64,000 nt of DNA from Nemertoderma westbladi (taxonomy: Eukaryota > Xenacoelomorpha > Nemertodermatida > Nemertodermatidae): positions 17,697 through 81,696 of the forward strand of contig JAUCBJ010001865.1 in assembly GCA_032718475.1 (NCBI GenBank), read 5' to 3'. The notes beneath the pieces are model-generated. The model made no database searches and had not been told where the DNA came from. It saw only the letters and a list, made by a program, of their open reading frames with translations. The stretch's first letter is position 1. Each line of letters opens with the position of its first letter. The position numbers were made by a program, and so were the translations under genes. Below, piece by piece: positions 55,001 through 64,000 of the stretch.

Positions 55001-55841
55001 CATAGAGACTGTCACACTGGCCACTGAACGCCATATACTGTCCCACAGCCACTGAACGCCCTATAGACTGTCCCACAGCCACTGAACGCCATATAGACTC
55101 TCCCACAGTCACTGATGCCATAGAGACTGTCACACTGGCCACTGAACGCCATATAGACTCTCCCACAGCCACTGAACGCCATATAGACTCTCCCACAGTC
55201 ACTGATGCCATAGAGACTGTCCCACAGCCACTAATCGCCATATAGACTCTCCCACAGTCACTGATGCCATAGAGACTGTCACACTGGCCACTGAACGCCA
55301 TATAGACTCTCCCACAGTCACTGATGCCATAGAGACTGTCACACTGGCCACTGAACGCCATATACTGTCCCACAGCCACTGAACGCCATATAGACTGTCC
55401 ACAACCACTGAACGCCATATAGACTGTCACAAAGCCACTGAACGCCCTATAGACTGTCCCACAGCCACTAATCGCCATATAGACTCTCCCACAGTCACTG
55501 ATGCCATATAGAGACTGTCACACTGGCCACTGAACGCCCTATAGATTGTCCCACAACCACTGAACGCCATATAGATTTTCCCACAGCCACTGATGCCATA
55601 TAGAGACTGTCACACTGGCCACTGAACGCCATATAGACTCTCCCACAACCACTGAACGCCATATAGACTGTCACAAAGCCACTGAACGCCATATAGACTG
55701 TCACAAAGGCACTGAACGCCCTATAGACTGTCCCACAGCCACTGATCGCCATATAGACTGTCCCACAACCACTGAACGCCATATAGACTGTCACAAAGCT
55801 ACTGAATGCCACATAGACTATCCCACAGCCACTGGACTTAC
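52091..55841 (-). repeat. Array D: exon-intron junction repeats lacking the donor
   Basis: About 120 units, mostly 30 bp, plus longer variants containing TGTGACAGTCTC. The unit is TATATGGCGTT, copied from near the end of exon 55842-56034, joined to CAGTGGCTGTGGGAcAGTC, copied from the intron just past the donor. The 18 bases between them, which hold the exon's last bases and GTAAGT, are missing from the unit. Only the native copy at 55842 has the donor. The array meets array C near 52090, so the whole intron is these two arrays. Confidence 0.93.
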
Positions 55842-56034
55842 CTCCAACGGGAAACGCCATATAAGCCTCCCCCAAGGTGCCCTGAAAGTCCCTATTGACG
55901 AAGGAATAGACGAGACAGTAATTCTCCTTTTCGTAGCTAGTTGGTTGCTTCGCTAGCATGTCGAGGACGGCAGCGGAACCGACTCCAGATCTTCTCTTCA
56001 TTTCTCCGGTCGCCTCCTCCGGTGTCTTTTCAAT
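55842..56034 (-). CDS. ADAM10: ADAM10-like exon: mid catalytic domain
   Basis: 193 nt, phase 0 in and 1 out. The acceptor is TTGTTTCTTAG|ATTG and the donor is GTTGGAG|GTAAGTCC. It encodes IEKTPEEATGEMKRRSGVGS, then VLDMLAKQPTSYEKENYCLV and YSFVNRDFQGTLGEAYMAFP, matching the ADAM10 catalytic-domain segment with CL.Y.F..RDF..G.LG.A. The G left over joins GT of exon 42140-42303. A plus-strand or longer minus-strand frame that continues into array D is an artefact of reading past the donor. Confidence 0.93.
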
Positions 56035-57149
56035 CTAAGAAACAACGACAATTAAATATCAATATTGGAGGATAAATAATTGCTTAAAAGGCGCAATTCA
56101 TGGTTAATATTCAGTACCAGTTTCGAAACTACAATAAATAATAACTATTTTTTTTACAAAAAGTTTTTACAAAAAATGACATGGTTACAAAGCCATCTAA
56201 AAGGTGTGTACGCATATTAGAATGTTAAATATGTATCAGCAGAACGAACAATGATGCAATAACCTACAGTAGGAATGCAATAATACAGTAAGGACAATGC
56301 ATTTGGTTATTCGTTATTATAGAAGGGGACCATTAGTACATAGGGGAAATACCAGGTCACTCACGGCTGAGAGGAAGTAGCTAGCAATTTGTATACGAAA
56401 GGTGAAGAAGGTGTAACCTATATTGGAGAGTAGTCAGATGTTGGTGCCAATTATTGAGGTATATAACATTATGTTTTAGGAAACTAGTTTATTCTACAGG
56501 TGCATTTCTAACAATAAATGTCACCTCTCTATAACTCAGATGGGGGGAAACTGGACGCAATAAAAATTCATCCCTCTCCAGGGGAAATTCGACGCAAATA
56601 ACAGTTGATTACTCTCAAAAATAAAACTGTAACCTGTTCTATTGTGTTTAGTTTATTGTTTTAGAATTTACATGGAGGTGGGATATTAATTCGCCCAGGC
56701 GGGTTTTGCGTCGAGTTCCCCCCCCCCCCCCCCCCCCCGTCTCCTATAACTTCCCTGTTACCTATATATTATTACTGTAACTTATATTGTATTATTGGTG
56801 ATTACGCTACTTCGCACCGTGTACGTGCAATAGCATTGTTGGCGAGACCATATTATCTAGTAAATGCCATTATATTACAAATAAACAAGAACCCTCTTAT
56901 TTATTACCCTCGACTGGCCACTCGTTGGACCGACGGCAGGTTACCTGAGCGAAACGTCACGTGGGAAGGGAGGTAGGCTTTTCTACTAGAGAGCGCCTGT
57001 GGAATCGTATAAGGGTCTTTCGAGTATCTCACACACCTGATATATTATAAGGAGGACAAAATAATAATTTATTACACTGGAAAAAAAACAGAACTATTTT
57101 TTCACTATTCTCGAGGCATTTTATTTACCAAGCGAAAATCAACATGATT
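56035..57149. other. Intron sequence with a poly-C tract
   Basis: No exon recognised. About 19-20 C residues lie near 56719-56738. Another GGGGAAA(C/T)TCGACGCAA-type motif pair occurs near 56545 and 56582. Confidence 0.5.
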
Positions 57150-57690
57150 AAAACATTACGGGTTATCAGGGACGCTGATCACGAATGACACTCAAAAATA
57201 TTGTATTACCCAACCAAATTCGATTGTTGCCGTTTGAAATTGTATGCTACTTGTATTTTTCGTCCCACCAGACAAGCACCAAAAATGATAGTTGCGATAC
57301 CAACCACGAATGATTTTTAACGAGTTGCATCGTGATCAACGACCTTGAAAACCAGTATAGCTTCAGAATTACCAAAGCAAAAGCAACATTTAACAGTTTG
57401 TAATTTTTTGCTACACCTACTTGTGCATTTCCTTCTGGAGCACCAGAATGGCACCGAAATTGGGTTTGCATTTACCAGTAATATGTATAACTAGTTTAAT
57501 CGTGATCAGCATCCTCGAATACCCGTATACCTTCACAATTATCAAAGCAAACACAAAACGTTTTAGTTAGACATTTTTTTACTTGTACTTTTCGTCCTGG
57601 GGGACCGAAATAGCACCAAAAATGATGGTTGCATTGCCAGAAAATATTTTTAACATGTTTTATCGTGATCAGCAGAGACCTCGAAAACCC
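57150..57690. repeat. Degenerate ~190-bp tandem repeat, about three copies
   Basis: Shared blocks such as ATCGTGATCA, CTTCACAATTA(T/C)CAAAGCAAA, TTTTTTACTTGTACTTTTCGTCC and GCACC(A/G)AAA recur with a spacing near 190 bp. Copies are well diverged, so this duplication is old compared with the splice-junction arrays. Confidence 0.6.
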
Positions 57691-58095
57691 TTATACCATC
57701 AAAATATTCACTGCATGAGGCCGCCAAAGCACAAGATTATGCACTAGCTGGTCCTCACGGTGAAAGCAATGTCCTGCAAAGCGGAGGCGGTTCCGTTTAA
57801 GTGTCAAGCAAGGGGAGACTAATGGAACATCTCCAATGTTGTATACAGACTGATTGGAGATGTGTTCAATGTACTTGATAAAATGAACCCGGCGCAACAT
57901 TCTTGTGAAAGTACCATCCAGAGATTTGGTATCCTCTGCAGTTAGAGCCCTGCATGGACTCACATATAAGAGTACTGGTTTTACTGCTGCCATAAATAAT
58001 CGAACCTTAAGGATCCGTTTTATTCTATGGAACTTCCTAATCCTGGACAGACTATTTAACGCTGCCCATGCCTTCCCATGTGTTTCCGAAGGTCT
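57691..58095 (-). pseudogene. Non-LTR RT C-terminal relic
   Basis: A 100-residue minus frame (57691-57993) reads KPVLLYVSPCRALT..., then DGTFTRMLRRV and LKRNRLRFAGHCFHREDQLV, the same C-terminal region (LYG.ET...R.LR....HC.R) as in the element at 182-1639 but from a different family. Truncated at both ends and lacking RT catalytic motifs. Confidence 0.7.
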
Positions 58096-58302
58096 TCACC
58101 TGATTTTAGTCAGTTGAAGACCAGCACAGAGAGCAGTCATCCATTTGCACTAGCAAGCCGTCCCTAGAGCTTATGCCCTTACGATCAGACATTTCTCGAG
58201 AGCTGTGAAGGTTAACAGTCATAATTTTGGTCTAATTGGAGTTTACAAAAAGATCAACAATAGAAGCAACCTGCTCCAATGAGCAGAGGAGCCTTTGGGT
58301 AG

Positions 58303-61300
58303 AGTACTATAATAACTGCAGAAGGTACCGGTCATAGAATGACTGCAGAAGGTAACGGTACTATAATGGCTGCATAAGGTACCGGTACTAGAATGACTGC
58401 AGTAGGTACCGGTCATAGAATGACTGCATAAGGTAACGGTACTAGAATGACTGCAGAAGGTACCGGTACTAGAATGACTGCAAAATGTACCGGTTATAGA
58501 ATGACTGCAGAAGGTACCGGAAATACAATAACGCAGAAGGTAGAAATATTAGGTAAAATTACTGCAGAAGTTACCAGTTCTAGAATGACGGCAAAACGTA
58601 CCGGTACAAGAATGACTGCATAAGGTACCGGTCATAGAATGACTGCAGAAGATAACGGTACTAGAATGACTGCAGAAGGTACCGGTCATAGAATGACTGC
58701 AGAAGGTACCGGTCATAGAATGACTGCAGAAGGTAACGGTACTAGAATGACTGCAGAAGGTACCGGTCATAGAATGACTGCAGACGGTACCGGTCATAGA
58801 ATGACAGCAGAAGGTAACGGTACTAGAATTAACGTAGAAGGTACCGGTCATAGAATGACTGCAGAAGGTACCGGTCGTAGAATGACTGCAGAAGGTAACG
58901 GTACTAGAATGACTGCAGAAGGTTCCGGTCATAGAATGACTGCAGAAGGTACCGGTCATAGAATGACTGCAGAAGGTAACGATACTAGAATGACTGCAGA
59001 AGGTACCGGTACTAGAATGACTGCAGAAGGTACCGGTCATAGAATGACTGCAGAAGGTACCGGTCATAGAATGACTGCAGAAGGTAACGGTACTAGAATG
59101 ACTGCAGAAGGTACCGGTCATAGAATGACTGCAGAAGGTACCGGTCATAGAATGACTGCAGAAGGTACCGGTAATAGAATGACTGCAGAAGGTATCGGTA
59201 CTAGAATGACTGCAGAAGGTACCGGTAATAGAATGACTGCAGAAGGTACCGGTACTAGAATGACTGCAGAAGGTAACGGTACTAGAATGACTGCAGAAGG
59301 TACCGGTCATAGAATGACTGCAGAAGGTACCGGTCATAGAATGACTGCAGAAGGTGCCGGTCATAGAATGACTGCAGAAGGTCCGGTCATAGAATGACTG
59401 CAGATGGTATCGGTACTAGAATGACTGCAGAAGGTGCCGGTCATAGAATGACTGCAGAAGGTGCCGGTCATAGAATGACTGCAGAAGGTCCGGTCATAGA
59501 ATGACTGCAGAAGGTATCGGTACTAGAATGACTGCAGAAGGTATCGGTACTAGAATGACTGCAGAAGGTAACGGTACTAGAATGACTGCAGAAGGTACCG
59601 GTCATAGAATGACTGCATAAGGTACCGGTCATAGAATGACTGCAGAAGGTACCGGTCATAGAATGACTGCAGAAGGTACCGGTCATAGAATGACTGCAGA
59701 AGGTAACGGTACTAGAATGACTGCAGAAGGTACCGGTCATAGAATGACTGCAGAAGGTACCGGTCATAGAATGACTGCAGAAGGTACCGGTAATAGAATG
59801 ACTGCAGAAGGTAACGGTACTAGAATGACTGCAGAAGGTAACGGTACTAGAATGACTGCAGAAGGTACCGGTCATAGAATGACTGCAGAAGGTATCGGTA
59901 CTAGAATGACTGCAGAAGGTACCGGTCATAGAATGACTGCAGAAGGAACCGGTCATAAAATGACTGCAGAAGGTACCGGTCATAAAATGACAGCAGAAGA
60001 TTCCGGTACTAGAATTAACGTAGAAGGTACCAGTACTAGAATGACTGCAGAAGTTACCGGTTCAAGAATGACTTACCTGTAGACGAGCGATTCGGAAATG
60101 AACTCGGCCATTTAAAGTGAAATTATAAATCGTGTTAACGGAGGCGAAATAGTTAACAAGAGAATTCTTAACGTTATTAAGAGCAGCCGCATCTCCGTCG
60201 GTGTTCTCTTTTGTTGGTCTGCCAACCTCATCATAGAAAGTCCAATACCGGTCATAGAATGACTGCAGAAGGTACCGGTCATAGAAGGACTGCAGAAGGT
60301 GCCGGTCATAGAATGACTGCAGAAGGTCCGGTCATAGAATGACTGCAGAAGGTTCCGGTCATAGAATGACTGCAGAAGGTCCGGTCATAGAATGACTGCA
60401 GATGGTATCGGTACTAGAATGACTGCAGAAGGTGCCGGTCATAGAATGACTGCAGAAGGTGCCGGTCATAGAATGACTGCAGAAGGTCCCGGTCATAGAA
60501 TGACTGCAGAAGGTATCGGTACTAGAATGACTGCAGAAGGTATCGGTACTAGAATGACTGCAGAAGGTATCGGTACTAGAATGACTGCAGAAGGTAACGG
60601 TACTAGAATGACTGCAGAAGGTGCCGGTCATAGAATGACTGCAGAAGGTGCCGGTCATAGAATGACTGCAGAAGGTGCCGGTCATAGAATGACTGCAGAA
60701 GGTCCGGTCATAGAATGACTGCAGAAGGTGCCGGTCATAGAATGACTGCAGAAGGTGCCGGTCATAGAATGACTGCAGAAGGTACCGGTCATAGAATGAC
60801 TGCAGAAGGTATCGGTACTAGAATGACTGCAGAAGGTATCGGTACTAGAATGACTGCAGAAGGTATCGGTACTAGAATGACTGCAGAAGGTAACGGTACT
60901 AGAATGACTGCAGAAGGTGCCGGTCATAGAATGACTGCAGAAGGTGCCGGTCATAGAATGACTGCAGAAGGTACCGGTCATAGAATGACTGCAGAAGGTA
61001 TCGGTACTAGAATGACTGCAGAAGGTATCGGTACTAGAATGACTGCAGAAGGTAACGGTACTAGAATGACTGCAGAAGGTACCGGTCATAGAATGACTGC
61101 AGAAGGTACCGGTCATAGAATGACTGCAGAAGGTACCGGTAATAGAATGACTGCAGAAGGTAACGGTACTAGAATGACTGCAGAAGGTACCGGTACTAGA
61201 ATGACTGCAGAAGGTACCGGTCATAGAATGACTGCAGAAGGTACCGGTCATAGAATGACTGCAGAAGGTAACGGTACTAGAATGACTGCAGAAGGTACCG

Positions 61301-62636
61301 GTCATAGAATGACTGCAGAAGGTACCGGTCATAGAATGACTGCAGAAGGTACCGGTAATAGAATGACTGCAGAAGGTAACGGTACTAGAATGACTGCAGA
61401 AGGTAACGGTACTAGAATGACTGCAGAAGGTACCGGTCATAGAATGACTGCAGAAGGTAACGGTACTAGAATGACTGCAGAAGGTACCGGTCATAGAATG
61501 ACTGCAGAAGGTAACGGTACTAGAATGACTGCAGAAGGTACCGGTCATAGAATGACTGCAGAAGGTGCCGGTCATAGAATGACTGCAGAAGGTCCGGTCA
61601 TAGAATGACTGCAGATGGTATCGGTACTAGAATGACTGCAGAAGGTGCCGGTCATAGAATGACTGCAGAAGGTGCCGGTCATAGAATGACTGCAGATGGT
61701 ATCGGTACTAGAATGACTGCAGAAGGTGCCGGTCATAGAATGACTGCAGAAGGTCCGGTCATAGAATGACTGCAGAAGGTATCGGTACTAGAATGACTGC
61801 AGAAGGTATCGGTACTAGAATGACTGCAGAAGGTAACGGTACTAGAATGACTGCAGAAGGTACCGGTCATAGAATGACTGCAGAAGGTACCGGTCATAGA
61901 ATGACTGCAGAAGGTGCCGGTCATAGAATGACTGCAGAAGGTCCGGTCATAGAATGACTGCAGATGGTATCGGTACTAGAATGACTGCAGAAGGTGCCGG
62001 TCATAGAATGACTGCAGAAGGTGCCGGTCATAGAATGACTGCAGAAGGTCCGGTCATAGAATGACTGCAGAAGGTATCGGTACTAGAATGACTGCAGAAG
62101 GTATCGGTACTAGAATGACTGCAGAAGGTAACGGTACTAGAATGACTGCAGAAGGTACCGGTCATAGAATGACTGCATAAGGTACCGGTCATAGAATGAC
62201 TGCAGAAGGTACCGGTCATAGAATGACTGCAGAAGGTACCGGTCATAGAATGACTGCAGAAGGTAACGGTACTAGAATGACTGCAGAAGGTACCGGTCAT
62301 AGAATGACTGCAGAAGGTACCGGTCATAGAATGACTGCAGAAGGTACCGGTAATAGAAAGACTGCAGAAGGTAACGGTACTAGAATGACTGCAGAAGGTA
62401 ACGGTACTAGAATGACTGCAGAAGGTACCGGTCATAGAATGACTGCAGAAGGTATCGGTACTAGAATGACTGCAGAAGGTACCGGTCATAGAATGACTGC
62501 AGAAGGAACCGGTCATAAAATGACTGCAGAAGGTACCGGTCATAAAATGACAGCAGAAGATTCCGGTACTAGAATTAACGTAGAAGGTACCAGTACTAGA
62601 ATGACTGCAGAAGTTACCGGTTCAAGAATGACTTAC
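58303..62636 (-). repeat. Array E: ~155 copies of a 27-bp intron-start repeat
   Basis: Units of 27 bp begin at the donor of exon 62637-62810 and run left, interrupted by the duplicated exon at 60077-60246. Native sequence is CTACAG|gtaagtcattcttgaa. The unit reads CTGCAGTCATTCTATGACCG, that is, the exon-end-like hexamer joined to the intron with GTAAG missing. Variants differ mainly in the ACCGGT core (GCCGGT, ATCGGT, AACGGT). Unit length divisible by three gives artefactual MTAEGTGHR and TGTFCSHSM frames on both strands. Confidence 0.93.
60077..60246 (-). pseudogene. Duplicated ADAM10-like exon without acceptor
   Basis: 170 bp match 62637-62806 with one synonymous difference (GCG for GCA, Ala) and the same CTACAG|GTAAGTCATT donor. 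The first four exon bases and the native TTTAG acceptor are replaced by array E sequence. It was copied with at least 850 bp of array: 59395-60246 matches 61955-62806 at an offset of exactly 2560. The nearest upstream AGs are CTGCAG in array units, so inclusion would depend on a cryptic acceptor. Confidence 0.9.
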
Positions 62637-62810
62637 CTGTAGACGAGCGATTCGGAAATGAACTCGGCCATTTAAAGTGAAATTATAAATCGTGTTAACG
62701 GAGGCGAAATAGTTAACAAGAGAATTCTTAACGTTATTAAGAGCAGCTGCATCTCCGTCGGTGTTCTCTTTTGTTGGTCTGCCAACCTCATCATAGAAAG
62801 TCCAATCAAC
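62637..62810 (-). CDS. ADAM10: ADAM10-like exon: start of catalytic domain
   Basis: 174 nt, phase 0-0 (58 codons). The acceptor is ATATATTTAG|GTTG and the donor is CTACAG|GTAAGTCA. It encodes VDWTFYDEVGRPTKENTDGD, then LNNVKNSLVNYFASVNTIYN and FTLNGRVHFRIARLQ: the first strand and helix of the ADAM10 catalytic domain (compare the family pattern V..ID.IY...F). It joins NTCNVVVQ of the previous exon in frame. Its donor seeds array E. Confidence 0.92.
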
Positions 62811-63039
62811 CTAAATATATCAATAATATCCGACAAACATGAGCAAAGTTTGAAACAGTTAAAAGTTGCAAATTAACCTGTAAAAATGATGTAAAGTTTA
62901 ACTTTGCTTTAAAATGTAAATTTGTAAATTTATTTATCGATGTAAAATTTTTACAATTTACTAAATGTTTTAAAAACTATAATAACACATTATAGCTTAA
63001 TTGCATTATAGCTTAAATACATACTTAATTGCTACATAC
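62811..63039. other. Intron sequence
   Basis: AT-rich intron between array F and the acceptor of exon 62637-62810; no other feature seen. Confidence 0.6.
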
Positions 63040-63731
63040 GATACGTTACACGTATCGAGATTCTCACCTGAACTACTACGTTACACGTATCGAGATTCTC
63101 ACCTGAACTACCACGTTACACGTATTTCGATTCTCACCTGAACTACTACGTTGCACGTAATTCGATTCTCACCTGAACTACTACGTTACACGTATTTCGA
63201 TTCTCACCTGAACTACTACGTTACACATATCGCGATTCTCACCTGAACTACCACGTTACACTATTTCGATTCTCACCTGAACTACTATGTTACACATATC
63301 GAGATTCTCACCTGAACTACTACGTCACACGTATCGCGATTCTCACCTGAACTACTACGTTACACGTAATTCGATTCTCACCTGAACTTCTACGTCACAC
63401 GTATCGCAATTCTCACCTGAACTACTACGTTACACGTATCGCGATTCTCACCTGAACTACTACGTTACACGTATCGCGATTCTCACCTGAACTACTATGT
63501 TACACGTATCGCGATTCTCACCTGAACTACTACGTTACACGTATCGCGATTCTCACCTGAACTACTACGTTACACGTATCGAGATTCTCACCTGAACTAC
63601 TATGTTACACGTATCGCGATTCTCACCTGAACTACTACGTTACACGTATCGCGATTCTCACCTGAACTACTATGTTACACGTATCGCGATTCTCACCCGA
63701 ACTACTACGTTACACGTATCGAGATTCTCAC
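63040..63731 (-). repeat. Array F: ~20 copies of an exon 3' end plus donor
   Basis: Units of about 35 bp run from the native donor at 63731. Each holds 21 bases from the end of exon 63732-63818 (ACGTGTAACGTAGTAGTTCA, then G) and 14 intron bases, gtgagaatcgcgat. Almost every unit keeps the TTCAG|GTGAGA donor. Variants are mostly in the CGCGAT/CGAGAT/CGAAAT segment. Confidence 0.95.
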
Positions 63732-63818
63732 CTGAACTACTACGTTACACGTATTACGATGCCCCTCAGTCTGGCGCTTTTTCCTTGATCCTTGGCTGAA
63801 ATATTTGAGTCGGGGATC
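63732..63818 (-). CDS. ADAM10: ADAM10-like exon: furin site and prodomain border
   Basis: Encodes ...FSQGSRKKRQTEGHRNTCNV then VVQ. RKKR is the proprotein-convertase site that releases the prodomain, and NTC..... opens the mature enzyme as in ADAM10. The donor is TTCAG|GTGAGAATC. Two acceptors are possible: CTGCTTTTAG|GATCC gives 87 nt in phase 0-0 (used here), and ATATTTCAG|CCAAGG (exon end at 63795) gives 64 nt starting in phase 2. The upstream prodomain exons lie outside the window, so the choice cannot be settled here. Confidence 0.85.
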
Positions 63819-64000
63819 CTAAAAGCAGATAATTATTTCAAACTTAAAAAAACACCTAAGATACATTGGTTCAGATCCAAATCACCTGTAAGTAGATAGT
63901 AGTGGTACATTCTTATATTTTTTAAACATAGCAAATATAATAAAATTATGAACTAGTTAAGGGGGGGAAGGGGGGGGGGGGGGGTAGAACCCCCAAACTG
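63819..64000. other. Intron sequence with poly-G tracts
   Basis: AT-rich intron. G-rich runs near 63961-63985 end the window. Confidence 0.5.

Larger units (their letters stand above)
12271..63818 (-). other. ADAM10: ADAM10-like gene, minus strand, seven exons in window
   Basis: Seven exons with canonical AG/GT borders join into one frame of 374 codons with phases that agree at every junction (0-0, 0-0, 0-1, 1-0, 0-1, 1-2, 2-0). The product is a type-I membrane metalloprotease-disintegrin that sheds ectodomains such as Notch in other animals. The furin site RKKR, the catalytic domain, the zinc motif HELGHSLGSPHD and an ADAM10-type disintegrin domain beginning with [17 protein letters not shown] are all present. 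In other ADAM10 proteins the disintegrin domain is followed by membrane-proximal Cys-rich, transmembrane and cytoplasmic parts; I did not find those exons left of 12271. Signal peptide and most of the prodomain lie beyond the right edge. Introns are filled with arrays derived from the gene's own splice junctions. The frame is intact, so the gene may well be functional. Confidence 0.92.

Noticed and set aside
58549-62642. MTAEGTGHR and TGTFCSHSM repeat proteins
   Set aside because: 27-bp array E read in either strand; the array begins at an intron's donor and is intronic.
37434-63731. CRISPR-like arrays
   Set aside because: Units are contiguous tandem repeats with no unique spacers, in a eukaryotic intron, and match exon borders.

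Overview
This is AT-rich nuclear DNA of an invertebrate animal. The evidence is spliced exons of a metazoan gene, a BEL/Pao LTR retrotransposon, several non-LTR reverse transcriptase (RT) relics, tRNA-derived SINE-like sequences, MITEs and very large tandem arrays. The repeat style (long AGTC microsatellite, poly-G tracts, many fold-back elements) would suit a sponge or another early-branching animal, but I cannot settle the taxon from sequence alone.

The main gene was hidden by the repeats. Minus-strand exons of an ADAM10 (Kuzbanian-type) metalloprotease-disintegrin lie between 63818 and 12271. Seven exons join in one unbroken frame of 1122 nt (374 codons). In gene order they encode the furin site and start of the catalytic domain (63732-63818), the catalytic domain (62637-62810, 55842-56034, 42140-42303), the third zinc histidine and the Met-turn region (13454-13616), and the disintegrin domain (12551-12707, 12271-12454). 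The first prodomain exons lie beyond the right edge. The membrane-proximal, transmembrane and cytoplasmic exons were not found.

The striking feature is what fills the introns. Each of the first five introns begins, directly at its 5' splice junction, with a tandem array built from that junction: the exon's last bases plus the first intron bases, or the junction with the donor deleted. One intron (42304-55841) also has about 250 copies of its own 3' splice acceptor plus the first 10 exon bases, so that 13.5-kb intron is just two arrays meeting near 52090. These junction-seeded arrays cover about 24 kb of the window and carry over a hundred donor-like and about 250 acceptor-like sites. One exon (62637-62810) was also copied with its array 2560 bp away (60077-60246).

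The 28.5-kb intron between exons 42140-42303 and 13454-13616 holds a young, very long BEL/Pao element (17100-35778, 18.7 kb, TSD TTTTC, LTRs with about five substitutions). It carries a coiled-coil ORF, gag-pol (DUF1759-type Gag, CCHC, protease, RT, RNase H, integrase) with frame changes and one in-frame stop, and unusually a large ORF after pol. That ORF has three zinc knuckles and a region resembling a DEDDy 3'-5' exonuclease. A 20-bp motif recurs ten times through the element, and its LTRs contain a tRNA-like Pol III promoter. The same intron also has an RT relic with a tandemly repeated tail, a 24-bp satellite and a GGAACTAAGTTCG satellite.

Left of the last exon, 7084-12250 is a composite fold-back element with TA target duplication, carrying a nested TA-flanked element, a 1.15-kb (AGTC)n tract, a hairpin and a SINE-like unit. 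Positions 1-7083 hold a 5'-truncated non-LTR RT ORF, two MITEs, another RT relic, a tRNA-Ser-like SINE head and a tentative plus-strand exon pair.
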